This document shows positions 51,745-59,501 of a DNA stretch of 64,000 bases, one piece after another. The position numbers were made by a program, and so were the translations under genes. Under the pieces are notes generated by a model that saw only the letters and a list, made by a program, of their open reading frames with translations, made no database searches and had not been told where the DNA came from. Numbering within the stretch: position 1 is the first letter of the stretch; every line of letters begins with the position of its first letter. The DNA is from CAVYXZ01 sp965223835 (GTDB lineage: Bacteria; Chloroflexota; Anaerolineae; Aggregatilineales; Phototrophicaceae): positions 1,612,001 to 1,676,000 of the forward strand of contig CBDCXQ010000001.1 in assembly GCA_965223835.1 (NCBI GenBank), read 5' to 3'.

Positions 51745-53736
51745 CTACACACTCCCCAATGTGGCGGCATCCTCGGCCTGGGCAAGCTGGCGACCTGTCG
51801 CCACATCAACCCGGGCCAGTAACCAGCCGCCAATGATGAAGAATGCGATTAAGGCGAGAATTGCGGGCCGACTGTTGCCGAAAGCTGTCGCTGCCAGGGC
51901 GAATATCAGCGGGCCGATAAAAGCGGAGAACTTCTCCATCACGCCAAAGATGCCGAAAAACTCGCCACTCTTGGAGGCTGGTGACAGCGAAGCATACAGG
52001 CTGCGGCTGAGCGCCTGGCTGCCACCCTGAACCATCGCGACCATCCAGGCCAGCATCCAGAATTCCAGTGTTGAGCGGATAAAATAACCCCACACAGCGA
52101 TGACACTGTACACCAGCAGTGACAGCAAAATGCTGCGTTTGGTATTCAATGTTGCCGCCAGGCCAGTGAATAATCGCCCACCGACCAGATAGGCAAAGGC
52201 CAGCCCGACCAGTTGCAATCCGCCGATGATTCCCAGAATAGTTGGCAAACTGGCAGCACTGACTGGGACCAGTACCTCAAACCGTGTAACTGATAGGACT
52301 TCACCGCCGACCTGATCTGGATGGACATCGGCGCGCCCGATAAGGCTCAGCGTATGGATTCCCGGCTCATCAGCCGAAAATATTTGAGTGACCTCGTAAC
52401 GAGGCTCCGCACTGTAGGCGTCAATCCAAACGAGTGCATCGTCCTCCATTATGCCTGCTTCATCAATCAGCACTCCCCAGAAACCGCTATTCGGGCCGGT
52501 GCTGTAGGTGATAACCACAGTCTGTCCATGAAACGTGAAATCGACCTGCGCATCGGCCCCGAAGCCAGTGGCATAGAGCCTGTCATGTTGCCCTCCGGTC
52601 TGGCTTGCGGGTACGACCACTTCTTGCCAGTCTCCCCTGAATTCTAGCGCTGAACTGTTAATTTCGTATACACCAGTGCCAACGGCATCGTCAACTGTTT
52701 CATAGGGCGGCAGGAGAATGCCGGTCAAGTGTTGTGGCATCGCTTCTGCACCGATGATGCCCACGAGCGGTAAGGCCACCATATTGAACAGGATGAAGGA
52801 CAGGTAGAAGGGTCGCCGGGGATTGTCTTTGCCGGGTAAGCTGCCGAAGATGAGGCTAAAGGGAATGCCGACGAACTGCACGAGTAACAGCGCGAGAATC
52901 AAATCGGTTGCACTAAAGCCCAGTTCTGCCCCGTAAATTGCGGCCACACCAATGATCGTGCCAATGGCGTCGTTATATATCAGGAACGCGATCAGGAATT
53001 TGAACAACTCGCGATAGTGGCGCATATCGCGTAATGTTGCCACAATCCGCTGAAAACTCGCGCTAATGATCTTGAGGCCTGTTTGGACATCGGCAGTGGC
53101 GGCGGGTGGCTCAGGAACTTGGCGAAATAGCGGAATCGAGAACAATGCCCACCACAGTGCAACACTCAAAAATGACCAGCGGGCACCCTCAACAAAGCCG
53201 AGTTGAAAGATTAACACCACGTTGATCGCCAGCAGCAGGCCGCCGCCCAGATAACCCAATGCATAGCCGCGTGTCGATACCCTATCCTGATCTTCAGGGC
53301 GGGCGACATGTGGCAGCAGGGCATCATAAAAAGTATTGGCTCCCGTAAAACCGACTCGCGCCACAATCATGATGATTGACGCCAGCAGCCAATCGCCCGT
53401 ACCGGCAAAAACCAGCGCTGCCGTTCCTAAAACACCGATACCCACGAAGATCGACAAGAAGCGTTTTTTGCCGCGCATAATATCGGAAACGGTGCCCAGG
53501 ATTGGGGCGATTATGGCGGTAATCAGGAGCGCGATACTGAGCGTCAGGCTCCAGTAAGAAGTGGCAATCGCCTCACTGGGCAGGTTGGCCCCCGCAACCT
53601 GACTGTAATAGATGGGCAAGACCGCTGCCAGGATAGTCGTCGCAAAGGCGGAATTGGCCCAATCATACAAAGTCCAGGCACGAATGCGCCGCTGATATTG
53701 TTGTGGGTCGGTGGAATATAATGCTGCCGCTGTCAT
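51745..53736 (-). CDS. UMF1/Atg22-type MFS transporter with a large beta-rich insertion
   Basis: A 663-residue transporter, about 200 longer than usual UMF1 proteins. The N-terminal RAWTLYDWANSAFATTILAAVLPIYY is diagnostic. Helices continue to ~332 and resume at ~498. Between them, residues ~333-495 (DNA 52252-52740) have no membrane segment but strand-rich sequence: DWQEVVVPASQTGGQH, VDFTFHGQTVVITYSTGPNS, GFWGVLIDEAG and GIHTLSLIGRADVHPD. This resembles galactose-binding-like sandwich modules. The insert replaces a loop, probably on the outer face. The last half has YFIRSTLEFWMLAWMVAMVQGG. The substrate is unknown. Confidence 0.85.
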   Translation of the reverse strand: MTAAALYSTDPQQYQRRIRAWTLYDWANSAFATTILAAVLPIYYSQVAGANLPSEAIATSYWSLTLSIALLITAIIAPILGTVSDIMRGKKRFLSIFVGIGVLGTAALVFAGTGDWLLASIIMIVARVGFTGANTFYDALLPHVARPEDQDRVSTRGYALGYLGGGLLLAINVVLIFQLGFVEGARWSFLSVALWWALFSIPLFRQVPEPPAATADVQTGLKIISASFQRIVATLRDMRHYRELFKFLIAFLIYNDAIGTIIGVAAIYGAELGFSATDLILALLLVQFVGIPFSLIFGSLPGKDNPRRPFYLSFILFNMVALPLVGIIGAEAMPQHLTGILLPPYETVDDAVGTGVYEINSSALEFRGDWQEVVVPASQTGGQHDRLYATGFGADAQVDFTFHGQTVVITYSTGPNSGFWGVLIDEAGIMEDDALVWIDAYSAEPRYEVTQIFSADEPGIHTLSLIGRADVHPDQVGGEVLSVTRFEVLVPVSAASLPTILGIIGGLQLVGLAFAYLVGGRLFTGLAATLNTKRSILLSLLVYSVIAVWGYFIRSTLEFWMLAWMVAMVQGGSQALSRSLYASLSPASKSGEFFGIFGVMEKFSAFIGPLIFALAATAFGNSRPAILALIAFFIIGGWLLARVDVATGRQLAQAEDAATLGSV

Positions 53737-53795
53737 GCATTCCTCATTGGTTGGGCATCGCGGGCCAAGTATACAGCGGGAACGTTATCATGCCA

Positions 53796-55001
53796 TTAAA
53801 TTGGTATCACGCCGGTGTACCGCGCACGGGGCCGAATCAGTTGGTCGGTAGCGTATTGCTCTAACGCATGACCCATCCAGCCAGCGGTTCGTCCCAGCGC
53901 AAACAAGGCCAGTGGAGCGCCCGGCGGTAAACGCAAAATATCTGCCATCATGACCAGCGCAAAATCGATGTTGGGACGCACGCCCAGCAATTGGTTGGCA
54001 TGGGTGATGATGGCGTCACCAAATGCCATTGAATCAGGATAGGCGATAGTTAAGGCGTTTAGCAATTGGCGGCAACGCGGATCACCATCAGGGTAGAGGC
54101 GATGTTGGAAACCGGGTAGAGCGTCGCCACGTTTGATGCGGTTGATGATCGTGGCCTGTACCTTGTCAATCGAACCACACTCATGAAGAAAGGCCGCGAC
54201 GCGCTCGGTGCTGCCACCATGTTTGCTGCCCTGCAAGGCGGCTAGCCCGCCACTAACGGCGGCATAGGGGGTTGATCCGGCAGACGCAATACACCGGGCG
54301 GTAAATGCGGATACATTAAATTCGTGATCGGCACACAGCACCAGCGCCATATTGATGAGGTCGGTTGCCTCGTCGTTGTCAGGCACCCAGGCTAGTTGCA
54401 GTGTTTGCGCGATTCCGGGCGACATGTCGATTTGATTGGTGGCGACCGCCGTCAGAAATGTCAGAATATGCGCCCCGGCTCGCATCACACTGTCGGGGCG
54501 CAGATCGTAAGCCGCCACATCTTCCAGCGCCGCAACCGGTAGCAGGGCCTGAAAACGTTCAAACGGTTGGAAACTGTCCAACTGTTCCCCGACTAATCGG
54601 CAGCGTTCAGGATAAAAGCCCGGCTCAGTCATTATCTGACGGTTGAGATCACCTGTCCATAACAACGTCGCGACTTGCTCGAAGGTGTTGTGTTGCGCAA
54701 GTTCCAGCGCATCATGACCCCGATAATACAATCGACCATTCTCAATGAGGGTCAAGGCCGAGTCCAACAGCGGTGTTCCCCAACTGAGCGCACCCTCCAC
54801 CACTTTGTCCGGGTTATGCCGTTGCTCCTGACGGGCTTTTAATCGGCGAACGTCTTCACGATCATAGCGTCGGGTTCGTTTACTACCATCGGTTGACTCC
54901 GAGCGGATCAGGCCCCGACTGACGTAGGCGTACACGGTTGCCACGCTGATGCCGAGCGTTTCGGCCACTTCCTGGGCAGTCATATAGCGCGGATCAGGCA
55001 T
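53796..55001 (-). CDS. Citrate synthase with N-terminal DNA-binding HTH domain
   Basis: A 401-residue fusion. Residues ~5-55 are a MerR/excisionase-type winged HTH (MTAQEVAETLGISVATVYAY, then RRYDREDVRRLKARQ). Residues ~75-401 are a citrate synthase with catalytic residues in place: DHEFNVSAFTAR and GSKHGGS (His), FQHRLYPDGDPR (His/Arg) and Asp346 in RPNIDFAL, with the final GWMGHALEQ. The start ATG 55001 follows AAGGAAG; ATG 55034 is less likely. The fold predicts a metabolite-responsive regulator, an enzyme, or both. Two palindromes lie just upstream (55020-55051). Confidence 0.88.
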   Translation of the reverse strand: MPDPRYMTAQEVAETLGISVATVYAYVSRGLIRSESTDGSKRTRRYDREDVRRLKARQEQRHNPDKVVEGALSWGTPLLDSALTLIENGRLYYRGHDALELAQHNTFEQVATLLWTGDLNRQIMTEPGFYPERCRLVGEQLDSFQPFERFQALLPVAALEDVAAYDLRPDSVMRAGAHILTFLTAVATNQIDMSPGIAQTLQLAWVPDNDEATDLINMALVLCADHEFNVSAFTARCIASAGSTPYAAVSGGLAALQGSKHGGSTERVAAFLHECGSIDKVQATIINRIKRGDALPGFQHRLYPDGDPRCRQLLNALTIAYPDSMAFGDAIITHANQLLGVRPNIDFALVMMADILRLPPGAPLALFALGRTAGWMGHALEQYATDQLIRPRARYTGVIPI

Positions 55002-55019
55002 GTTGATCGCTTCCTTGAT

Positions 55020-55051
55020 ATATTGATTTTCCAATCAATATTGACAATATT
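55020..55051. promoter_or_regulatory. Two overlapping palindromes, putative operator of the HTH-citrate synthase
   Basis: ATATTGATT-TTCC-AATCAATAT (55020-55041, 9-bp arms) and AATATTG-A-CAATATT (55037-55051, 7-bp arms) share five bases. The unit ATATTGA recurs 18 bp apart. They lie between the predicted transcription start (~55052) and the start codon at 55001, where a repressor would block elongation or initiation. MerR-like proteins bind such AT-rich dyads. The repeats are seen directly; autoregulation is inferred. Confidence 0.6.
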
Positions 55052-55058
55052 TGTACAT

Positions 55059-55087
55059 ATTATTACGATCATAGCAGCTTCAGTCAA
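55059..55087 (-). promoter_or_regulatory. Promoter of the HTH-citrate synthase gene
   Basis: Minus-strand TTGACT (55082-55087, 5 of 6), a 17-nt spacer and AATAAT (55059-55064, 5 of 6). The predicted start near 55052 places both palindromes at about +1 to +32. Confidence 0.5.
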
Positions 55088-55090
55088 TTT

Positions 55091-55120
55091 TTCACAGATT
55101 AGCCTCAGCCGAGTTATAAA
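55091..55120 (+). promoter_or_regulatory. Promoter of the ECF sigma factor-methyltransferase pair
   Basis: TTCACA (55091-55096), an 18-nt spacer and TATAAA (55115-55120) lie 33 bp before the GTG at 55154. Its -35 is 3 bp from the -35 of the divergent promoter, so the two polymerases would compete. It reads as a housekeeping-type promoter; an ECF-specific one is not obvious. Confidence 0.5.
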
Positions 55121-55153
55121 GGTATCAACTAACACAAATGGGATCGCAAAACT

Positions 55154-55642
55154 GTGACACGCTTCGAAACCCTGATCGAGCGCCACCATGACGAGATTTA
55201 TGGCTATCTCTGGCAACTGTTGCGCGGCACACACCTGGACGCTGCCGATTTTACCCAGGATACATTTATGCGGGCTTACCAGGCCTATCCTCGGCTCAAA
55301 CCAGACAGTAACTACCGGGCGTGGTTGTACAAAATCGCGACCAATGGTGCTTATACAGCACTGAAACGCGGTCAACGTGAGGTCAACATTGACGATGACT
55401 TCATTATGGCCGATGGGCTGCCGCCACCGGATGAGATTGCCAGCCACAATGAACTGCTGGAAACCATTCGCCAGCACATTGATGCATTACCGGTTAAACA
55501 ACGCGCTGCCATCGTCATGCGCCACTTACAAGACTTTGGCTACGACGAAATTGCGCAGGCGTTGAGTTGTTCGGAAGAAAGCGCTCGTGCCCATGTATCG
55601 TTTGCCGTTCGACGGTTGCGCCGCGAGCTGAATAGGAGTTAA
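55154..55642 (+). CDS. ECF-type sigma-70 family RNA polymerase sigma factor
   Basis: A 162-residue two-domain sigma factor. Region 2 is DAADFTQDTFMRAYQAYPRL and NYRAWLYKIATNGAYTALKR. Region 4 is ALPVKQRAAIVMRHLQDFGYDEIAQAL and CSEESARAHVSFAVRRLRR. The start GTG 55154 gives the usual length. ECF genes are generally followed by an anti-sigma gene; here the next gene, 2 bp later, is a methylguanine-DNA methyltransferase whose AGGAG ribosome-binding site lies inside this gene's end. No zinc-finger or membrane anti-sigma gene is near. Confidence 0.92.
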   Translation: MTRFETLIERHHDEIYGYLWQLLRGTHLDAADFTQDTFMRAYQAYPRLKPDSNYRAWLYKIATNGAYTALKRGQREVNIDDDFIMADGLPPPDEIASHNELLETIRQHIDALPVKQRAAIVMRHLQDFGYDEIAQALSCSEESARAHVSFAVRRLRRELNRS

Positions 55643-55644
55643 CG

Positions 55645-56235
55645 ATGGCTGAGAATCAAAATCAATTGACTGAACCCACCGCAGGGGCGCTGCAAGCATC
55701 GCAGCAACGTGTACAGAACTGGTTTAAGACAACCGCACCGACGTTAACGTGGGCCACGCTTGATTCACCATTGGGGACCCTATTTTTGGCGCGTAACATA
55801 ACGGGCATCTGTAACCTGGACTTTGGGATTGATGAAAGCCAGTTTATGGATGTGCTTGATCCGATGGCCCGCACTGAACATGATCCCAATCCGTTGTACA
55901 CAACCATGAAGCAGCTTGAAGAGTACTTTGCCGGTCGGCGGCAGCATTTCGATATTGCGGTTGATCTGAGTCAGATGACTCATTTCCAGCGCAGTGTCCT
56001 GCATACCGCGGAGACGATTCCTGCGGGCAATATCTGGACCTATGGTGAGGTCGCCAAACAGATCGGCAAACCCAAAGCGAGTCGGGCGGTGGGACAGGCA
56101 CTGGGCCGCAACCCCATTCCCATCATCGTTCCTTGCCATCGGGTGATTGGCAGCAATGGACAAATGGTTGGCTACAGTGGGGGCGGTGGTATCGAGAGTA
56201 AAAAATGGCTGTTGCGCCTGGAAGGGGCACTTTAG
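55645..56235 (+). CDS. ogt: Methylated-DNA-[protein]-cysteine S-methyltransferase
   Basis: A 196-residue repair protein that transfers alkyl groups from O6-methylguanine to its own Cys. The acceptor motif PCHRVIG is intact (IIVPCHRVIGSNGQMVGYSG), as are the Arg-finger helix ASRAVGQALGRNP and NIWTYGEVAKQIGKP. An N-terminal extension of ~40 residues (Gln/Thr rich, QNQLTEPTAGALQASQQRVQ) precedes the usual WATLDSPLGTLFLARN. It abuts the sigma factor by 2 bp, so translation is coupled. Whether the alkylated protein controls the sigma factor, in an Ada-like way, is speculation. Confidence 0.93.
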   Translation: MAENQNQLTEPTAGALQASQQRVQNWFKTTAPTLTWATLDSPLGTLFLARNITGICNLDFGIDESQFMDVLDPMARTEHDPNPLYTTMKQLEEYFAGRRQHFDIAVDLSQMTHFQRSVLHTAETIPAGNIWTYGEVAKQIGKPKASRAVGQALGRNPIPIIVPCHRVIGSNGQMVGYSGGGGIESKKWLLRLEGAL

Positions 56236-56303
56236 TTAAACACACATTTACGCTGATGTGGGGGCGCAAGTCACTGCGCCTCCACCGAAAGGACAATGAC
56301 ATC

Positions 56304-57452
56304 ATGACCACTATGACACCAGCTTTCAGCCCCGGATTACAGGGGGTTGTCGCGGCAGAGACCCGTTTGAGTCGGGTTGATGGGCAGCAAGGCGAACTGA
56401 TTATTGCCGGGTTTCCATTGGAACGCATCGCCAGCCAGGCGACATTCGAAGAATCGACCTACTTGCTATGGCATGACACCCAGCCGACGTCAATTCAACT
56501 TGATGAATTTCGGGCAACGCTGGCGGCATTTCGTAATCTGCCCCCCAGTACACTCGACTTGTTGCGCATTGCGGCTGGACAGCAGACGAATGCGATGGAT
56601 GCGCTCAGGATGGCGGCCAGCACCATCAGCCTGCGGGAAAGCGATGAGCCGTTTGTTGATCAACGCGATGCTTATGCACTGGTTGCGCGCTTCCCGACGA
56701 TTGTGGCAGCCTACTGGCGTTTATTAAACGGTGATGAGCCAGTTGCGCCGCGTACTGATTTGGGCCATGCGGCGAATTACCTGTACATGCTTACCGGCGA
56801 AGTGCCCAGCTGTGATCGAACTCGCGCCCTGGAAACGTATTTGAACACGGTTGCCGATCATGGTCTGAATGCTTCGACCTTTACGGCACGGGTCATCATC
56901 TCCACCCAATCCGATATGGTTTCGGCGGTAGTTGGGGCGGTGGGAGCCTTGAAAGGGCCGCTGCATGGTGGCGCACCGGGTCCAGCGCTGGATATGGTGT
57001 TCGAGATCGGCGAAGCACGCAATGCCGAGCCATACCTGCGGTCTAAACTGGAAAAGCGCGAATTGCTGATGGGTTTTGGACATCGCGTGTATCGGGTGCG
57101 GGATCCCCGCGCTGAGGTCTTGTCGCAGGCGGCTGAGAACCTGTTTATGGCGGATGGTGATATGGCACTTTATAATCTCGCCAAACACGTGGAGCAAATG
57201 GCGGTAAACTTGCTGGCTGAGTATAAGCCACAGGCCAATCTGCAAACCAATGTTGAGTTTTATACCGCATTGCTCTTGCATGGCTTAGATTTACCAACCG
57301 ATTTGTTTAGCCCAACGTTTGCGATCAGTCGCGTAGTGGGTTGGATCGCTCACGCCTTTGAACAGCAGGCCGTCGGCAAGATTATTCGCCCGCAATCGAC
57401 CTATACTGGTGAATATGATCGGCAGTGGATCGCCCTGGAAGATCGAGGATAA
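56304..57452 (+). CDS. Citrate/2-methylcitrate synthase with Glu at the catalytic Asp
   Basis: A 382-residue citrate synthase without an HTH. The start ATG 56304 has AAAGGA 10 nt upstream; the frame is open 33 codons further. Catalytic His regions are DHGLNASTFTAR and GPLHGGAPGP, then MGFGHRVYRVRDPRAEV. The segment usually NVDFY reads NVEFYTALLLHGLDL, placing Glu318 at the expected catalytic Asp. Glu at this site occurs in some annotated family members as far as I recall, so it need not abolish activity. It would condense acetyl- or propionyl-CoA with oxaloacetate. It follows ogt after 68 bp and overlaps nothing. Confidence 0.9.
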   Translation: MTTMTPAFSPGLQGVVAAETRLSRVDGQQGELIIAGFPLERIASQATFEESTYLLWHDTQPTSIQLDEFRATLAAFRNLPPSTLDLLRIAAGQQTNAMDALRMAASTISLRESDEPFVDQRDAYALVARFPTIVAAYWRLLNGDEPVAPRTDLGHAANYLYMLTGEVPSCDRTRALETYLNTVADHGLNASTFTARVIISTQSDMVSAVVGAVGALKGPLHGGAPGPALDMVFEIGEARNAEPYLRSKLEKRELLMGFGHRVYRVRDPRAEVLSQAAENLFMADGDMALYNLAKHVEQMAVNLLAEYKPQANLQTNVEFYTALLLHGLDLPTDLFSPTFAISRVVGWIAHAFEQQAVGKIIRPQSTYTGEYDRQWIALEDRG

Positions 57453-57460
57453 ACATACCT

Positions 57461-58054
57461 ATGACGCGTAATGTCGCTATTCTGATTTTTGATGATGTGG
57501 AAGTGTTGGATTTTTGCGGGCCATTCGAGGTCTTCGCGATTCACCCCGAACTGACTATGGAACCGCCGTTTAACGTCTATGTCGTCGCCGAGAAAGCCGA
57601 CCCCGTGATTGCGCGTAATGGCCTGAGTGTGAATCCGAATTATAGCATCAACAATTGCCCGAAGTCCGACATCATCATTGTCCCCGGCGGCATCGGCACC
57701 CGAACCGAAATGCATAATCCGGTGCTTATTGACTGGATCCGGCAGCAAGATCAGGCCGCTGAATTGACCCTTTCCGTTTGCACCGGGTCGCTGTTGCTGG
57801 CAAAAGCCGCGATTCTTGACGGTTTGAGCGCGACGACACATTGGGGTGCAATTGAGCTGCTGAAAGAAGTTGCGCCCAACACAACGGTCGAAGACGATGT
57901 GCGCTGGGTGGATAATGGGCGGGTGATTACATCCGCTGGCGTTTCCGCCGGTATCGACATGTCGTTGCATGTCATTGAGCGGTTGCTGGGGCCAGAGGCT
58001 GCTGCGCAACGTGCCCGCCATATGCAATACGATCACTGGAATCCCAATAGCTAA
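57461..58054 (+). CDS. DJ-1/PfpI-superfamily protein
   Basis: A 197-residue class I glutamine amidotransferase-like protein. The nucleophile-elbow Cys is in LSVCTGSLLLAKAAILDGL, the acidic residue in LDFCGPFEVFAIHPEL, and a PGGIGTRTEMH loop precedes them. It resembles the sensing half of GlxA-like AraC regulators but has no HTH. Related proteins include isonitrile hydratase. The start ATG 57461 follows GAGGATAAA, 8 bp after the citrate synthase stop, so the two are one transcript. The function is open. Confidence 0.88.
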   Translation: MTRNVAILIFDDVEVLDFCGPFEVFAIHPELTMEPPFNVYVVAEKADPVIARNGLSVNPNYSINNCPKSDIIIVPGGIGTRTEMHNPVLIDWIRQQDQAAELTLSVCTGSLLLAKAAILDGLSATTHWGAIELLKEVAPNTTVEDDVRWVDNGRVITSAGVSAGIDMSLHVIERLLGPEAAAQRARHMQYDHWNPNS

Positions 58055-58118
58055 ATTCCCTCGACCTAAATATGACCCTTTAAAACCCCTAAATATTGGC
58101 GGTGGACTCATCAAGTGC

Positions 58119-58148
58119 TTGCCTGCAAAATGAACGCAGGTGTATACT
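58119..58148 (+). promoter_or_regulatory. Promoter of the AAA+ ATPase gene
   Basis: TTGCCT (58119-58124), an 18-nt spacer and TATACT (58143-58148) lie 21 bp before ATG 58170. The spacer carries CCTGC and GCAGG as a loose inverted pair. The resulting leader would be only about 15 nt. Confidence 0.5.
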
Positions 58149-58169
58149 GAGTTTTCATTAAAGGGATCG

Positions 58170-59468
58170 ATGACTATTTGTGGACCAGAAGTAGCTACCA
58201 GCCTCAAATCTGATTTGATTTGTGAGTGGATTCAGGAAACCTGGGTTCCTCAACAGGCTGACGAGGACCGGGTTACGTTGTGGACAATGGAATATTGCCT
58301 GCAAAAGTACGTGGTTGATGACTTTGAAAAAGACATGGACTTGCCGGGTGGTTATCGTTTTGTCGATACTGCGCCGGTGGCTTGTGACATCATCTACCCG
58401 AACATTGAGCTAGAGTGGACGGGCAAGATTGAATACCAGGCGGGCGCATTTGTGTATCGCTTCGAACAGCAAGATACGCGGAAGATTGTTGAAGCGCTCA
58501 TTGTCGGCACCCACTATAGTGACCAATCCTATCAGCGGGTAACACTGGTTTCTGTGCCCGGCGACTTCCTGGCGACGTGGCGCGCTTTCGCTAACGAATG
58601 CTACCGCATCGCGACAGCACTGGAACCTTCCAGCCGGGTAGTTATCATCGGCGGGCGTTCCAATTCGTTTATCCCGACTACGAACTGGGATGAAATCGTG
58701 CTGCCAGAAACGCTAAAGACAGAAATCCAGGAAGATGTCGCATCGTTTTTCACCAAAGGGATTGACATCTACAAACGGCTCAATCTCAAACCGTTTCGCA
58801 AGTTACTGCTGGCGGGGGTGCCCGGCACTGGCAAAACGATGATCTGTTCCGCAATTGCGAAATGGGCGACCGAGCAGGATTATGTCGTGATTTATGTTTC
58901 CAGTGCCTACAAGGGGCAGAATGACCCGTATGGCTCAACGTTCACCAAGATTCAACATGCGCTGAACGTCGCCGCGAGTTCAGATTATCCGGCCTTGATT
59001 CTCCTGGAAGAATTGGATGCCTACCTGCATGAAGAAGAGAAGGCGGTCGTCCTCAATGTGCTGGATGGTTCCGAATCGACCATCAATGATAAAGGGACGC
59101 TGCTGGTCGCCACGACCAATTACCCCGAAGCCATTGATGAACGGGTGCTTAAACGTCCAGGTCGGCTAGACCGCATTTTCATTATCCCGGAGACGCGTAC
59201 CGCAACCAGCGCCGGACAGATGTTGCAACAATATCTGGGTGGGGTCTGGCACGATGAACACCAGGCGTTGGTACCAGAACTGGTTGGGTATCCGGGGGCT
59301 TTCATTCGGGAGGTCGCGCTCTATTCGCTGACGCAAATGGCCTATGATGACCTGGAAACGCTGTCGCTGGACATGCTGCGGCGCTCGTATGAAAATCTGA
59401 AAAGCCAGATTGAAGCGCGTGATGATTTCCTTAAACGGCGAGCCAATGGACACCCACAAGCTACGTGA
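58170..59468 (+). CDS. AAA+ ATPase with uncharacterised N-terminal domain
   Basis: A 432-residue protein. Residues ~1-190 form a domain I cannot assign (CEWIQETWVPQQADEDRV, IELEWTGKIEYQAGAFVYRF). The AAA+ module begins near 200: Walker A LLLAGVPGTGKTM (~215-223), Walker B-like ALILLEELDAYL, sensor 1 LLVATTNYPEAIDERVLKRP and an Arg-finger segment RPGRLDRIF. It resembles the FtsH/Bcs1/Cdc48 branch of classical AAA proteins and has no membrane or protease part. AAAGG precedes ATG 58170. It stands alone between its promoter and a convergent hairpin. The substrate is unknown. Confidence 0.85.
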   Translation: MTICGPEVATSLKSDLICEWIQETWVPQQADEDRVTLWTMEYCLQKYVVDDFEKDMDLPGGYRFVDTAPVACDIIYPNIELEWTGKIEYQAGAFVYRFEQQDTRKIVEALIVGTHYSDQSYQRVTLVSVPGDFLATWRAFANECYRIATALEPSSRVVIIGGRSNSFIPTTNWDEIVLPETLKTEIQEDVASFFTKGIDIYKRLNLKPFRKLLLAGVPGTGKTMICSAIAKWATEQDYVVIYVSSAYKGQNDPYGSTFTKIQHALNVAASSDYPALILLEELDAYLHEEEKAVVLNVLDGSESTINDKGTLLVATTNYPEAIDERVLKRPGRLDRIFIIPETRTATSAGQMLQQYLGGVWHDEHQALVPELVGYPGAFIREVALYSLTQMAYDDLETLSLDMLRRSYENLKSQIEARDDFLKRRANGHPQAT

Positions 59469-59477
59469 TGAACCATG

Positions 59478-59499
59478 GGGTCAGAACATAAACTGGCCC
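59478..59499. terminator. Hairpin between convergent genes
   Basis: GGGTCAG / CTGGCCC pair over 7 bp (one G-T) with an 8-nt loop between the AAA+ gene stop (59468) and the phosphotransferase stop (59502). The flanks are AT-rich but lack a strong T-run on either strand, so bidirectional termination is plausible but weak. Confidence 0.4.
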
Positions 59500-59501
59500 T
59501 A

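Noticed and set aside
51726..51745. Bidirectional terminator between pfkA and the UMF1 transporter
   Set aside because: GGGCG/CGCCC gives five pairs with a 10-nt loop, overlaps the transporter stop codon and has no T-run.
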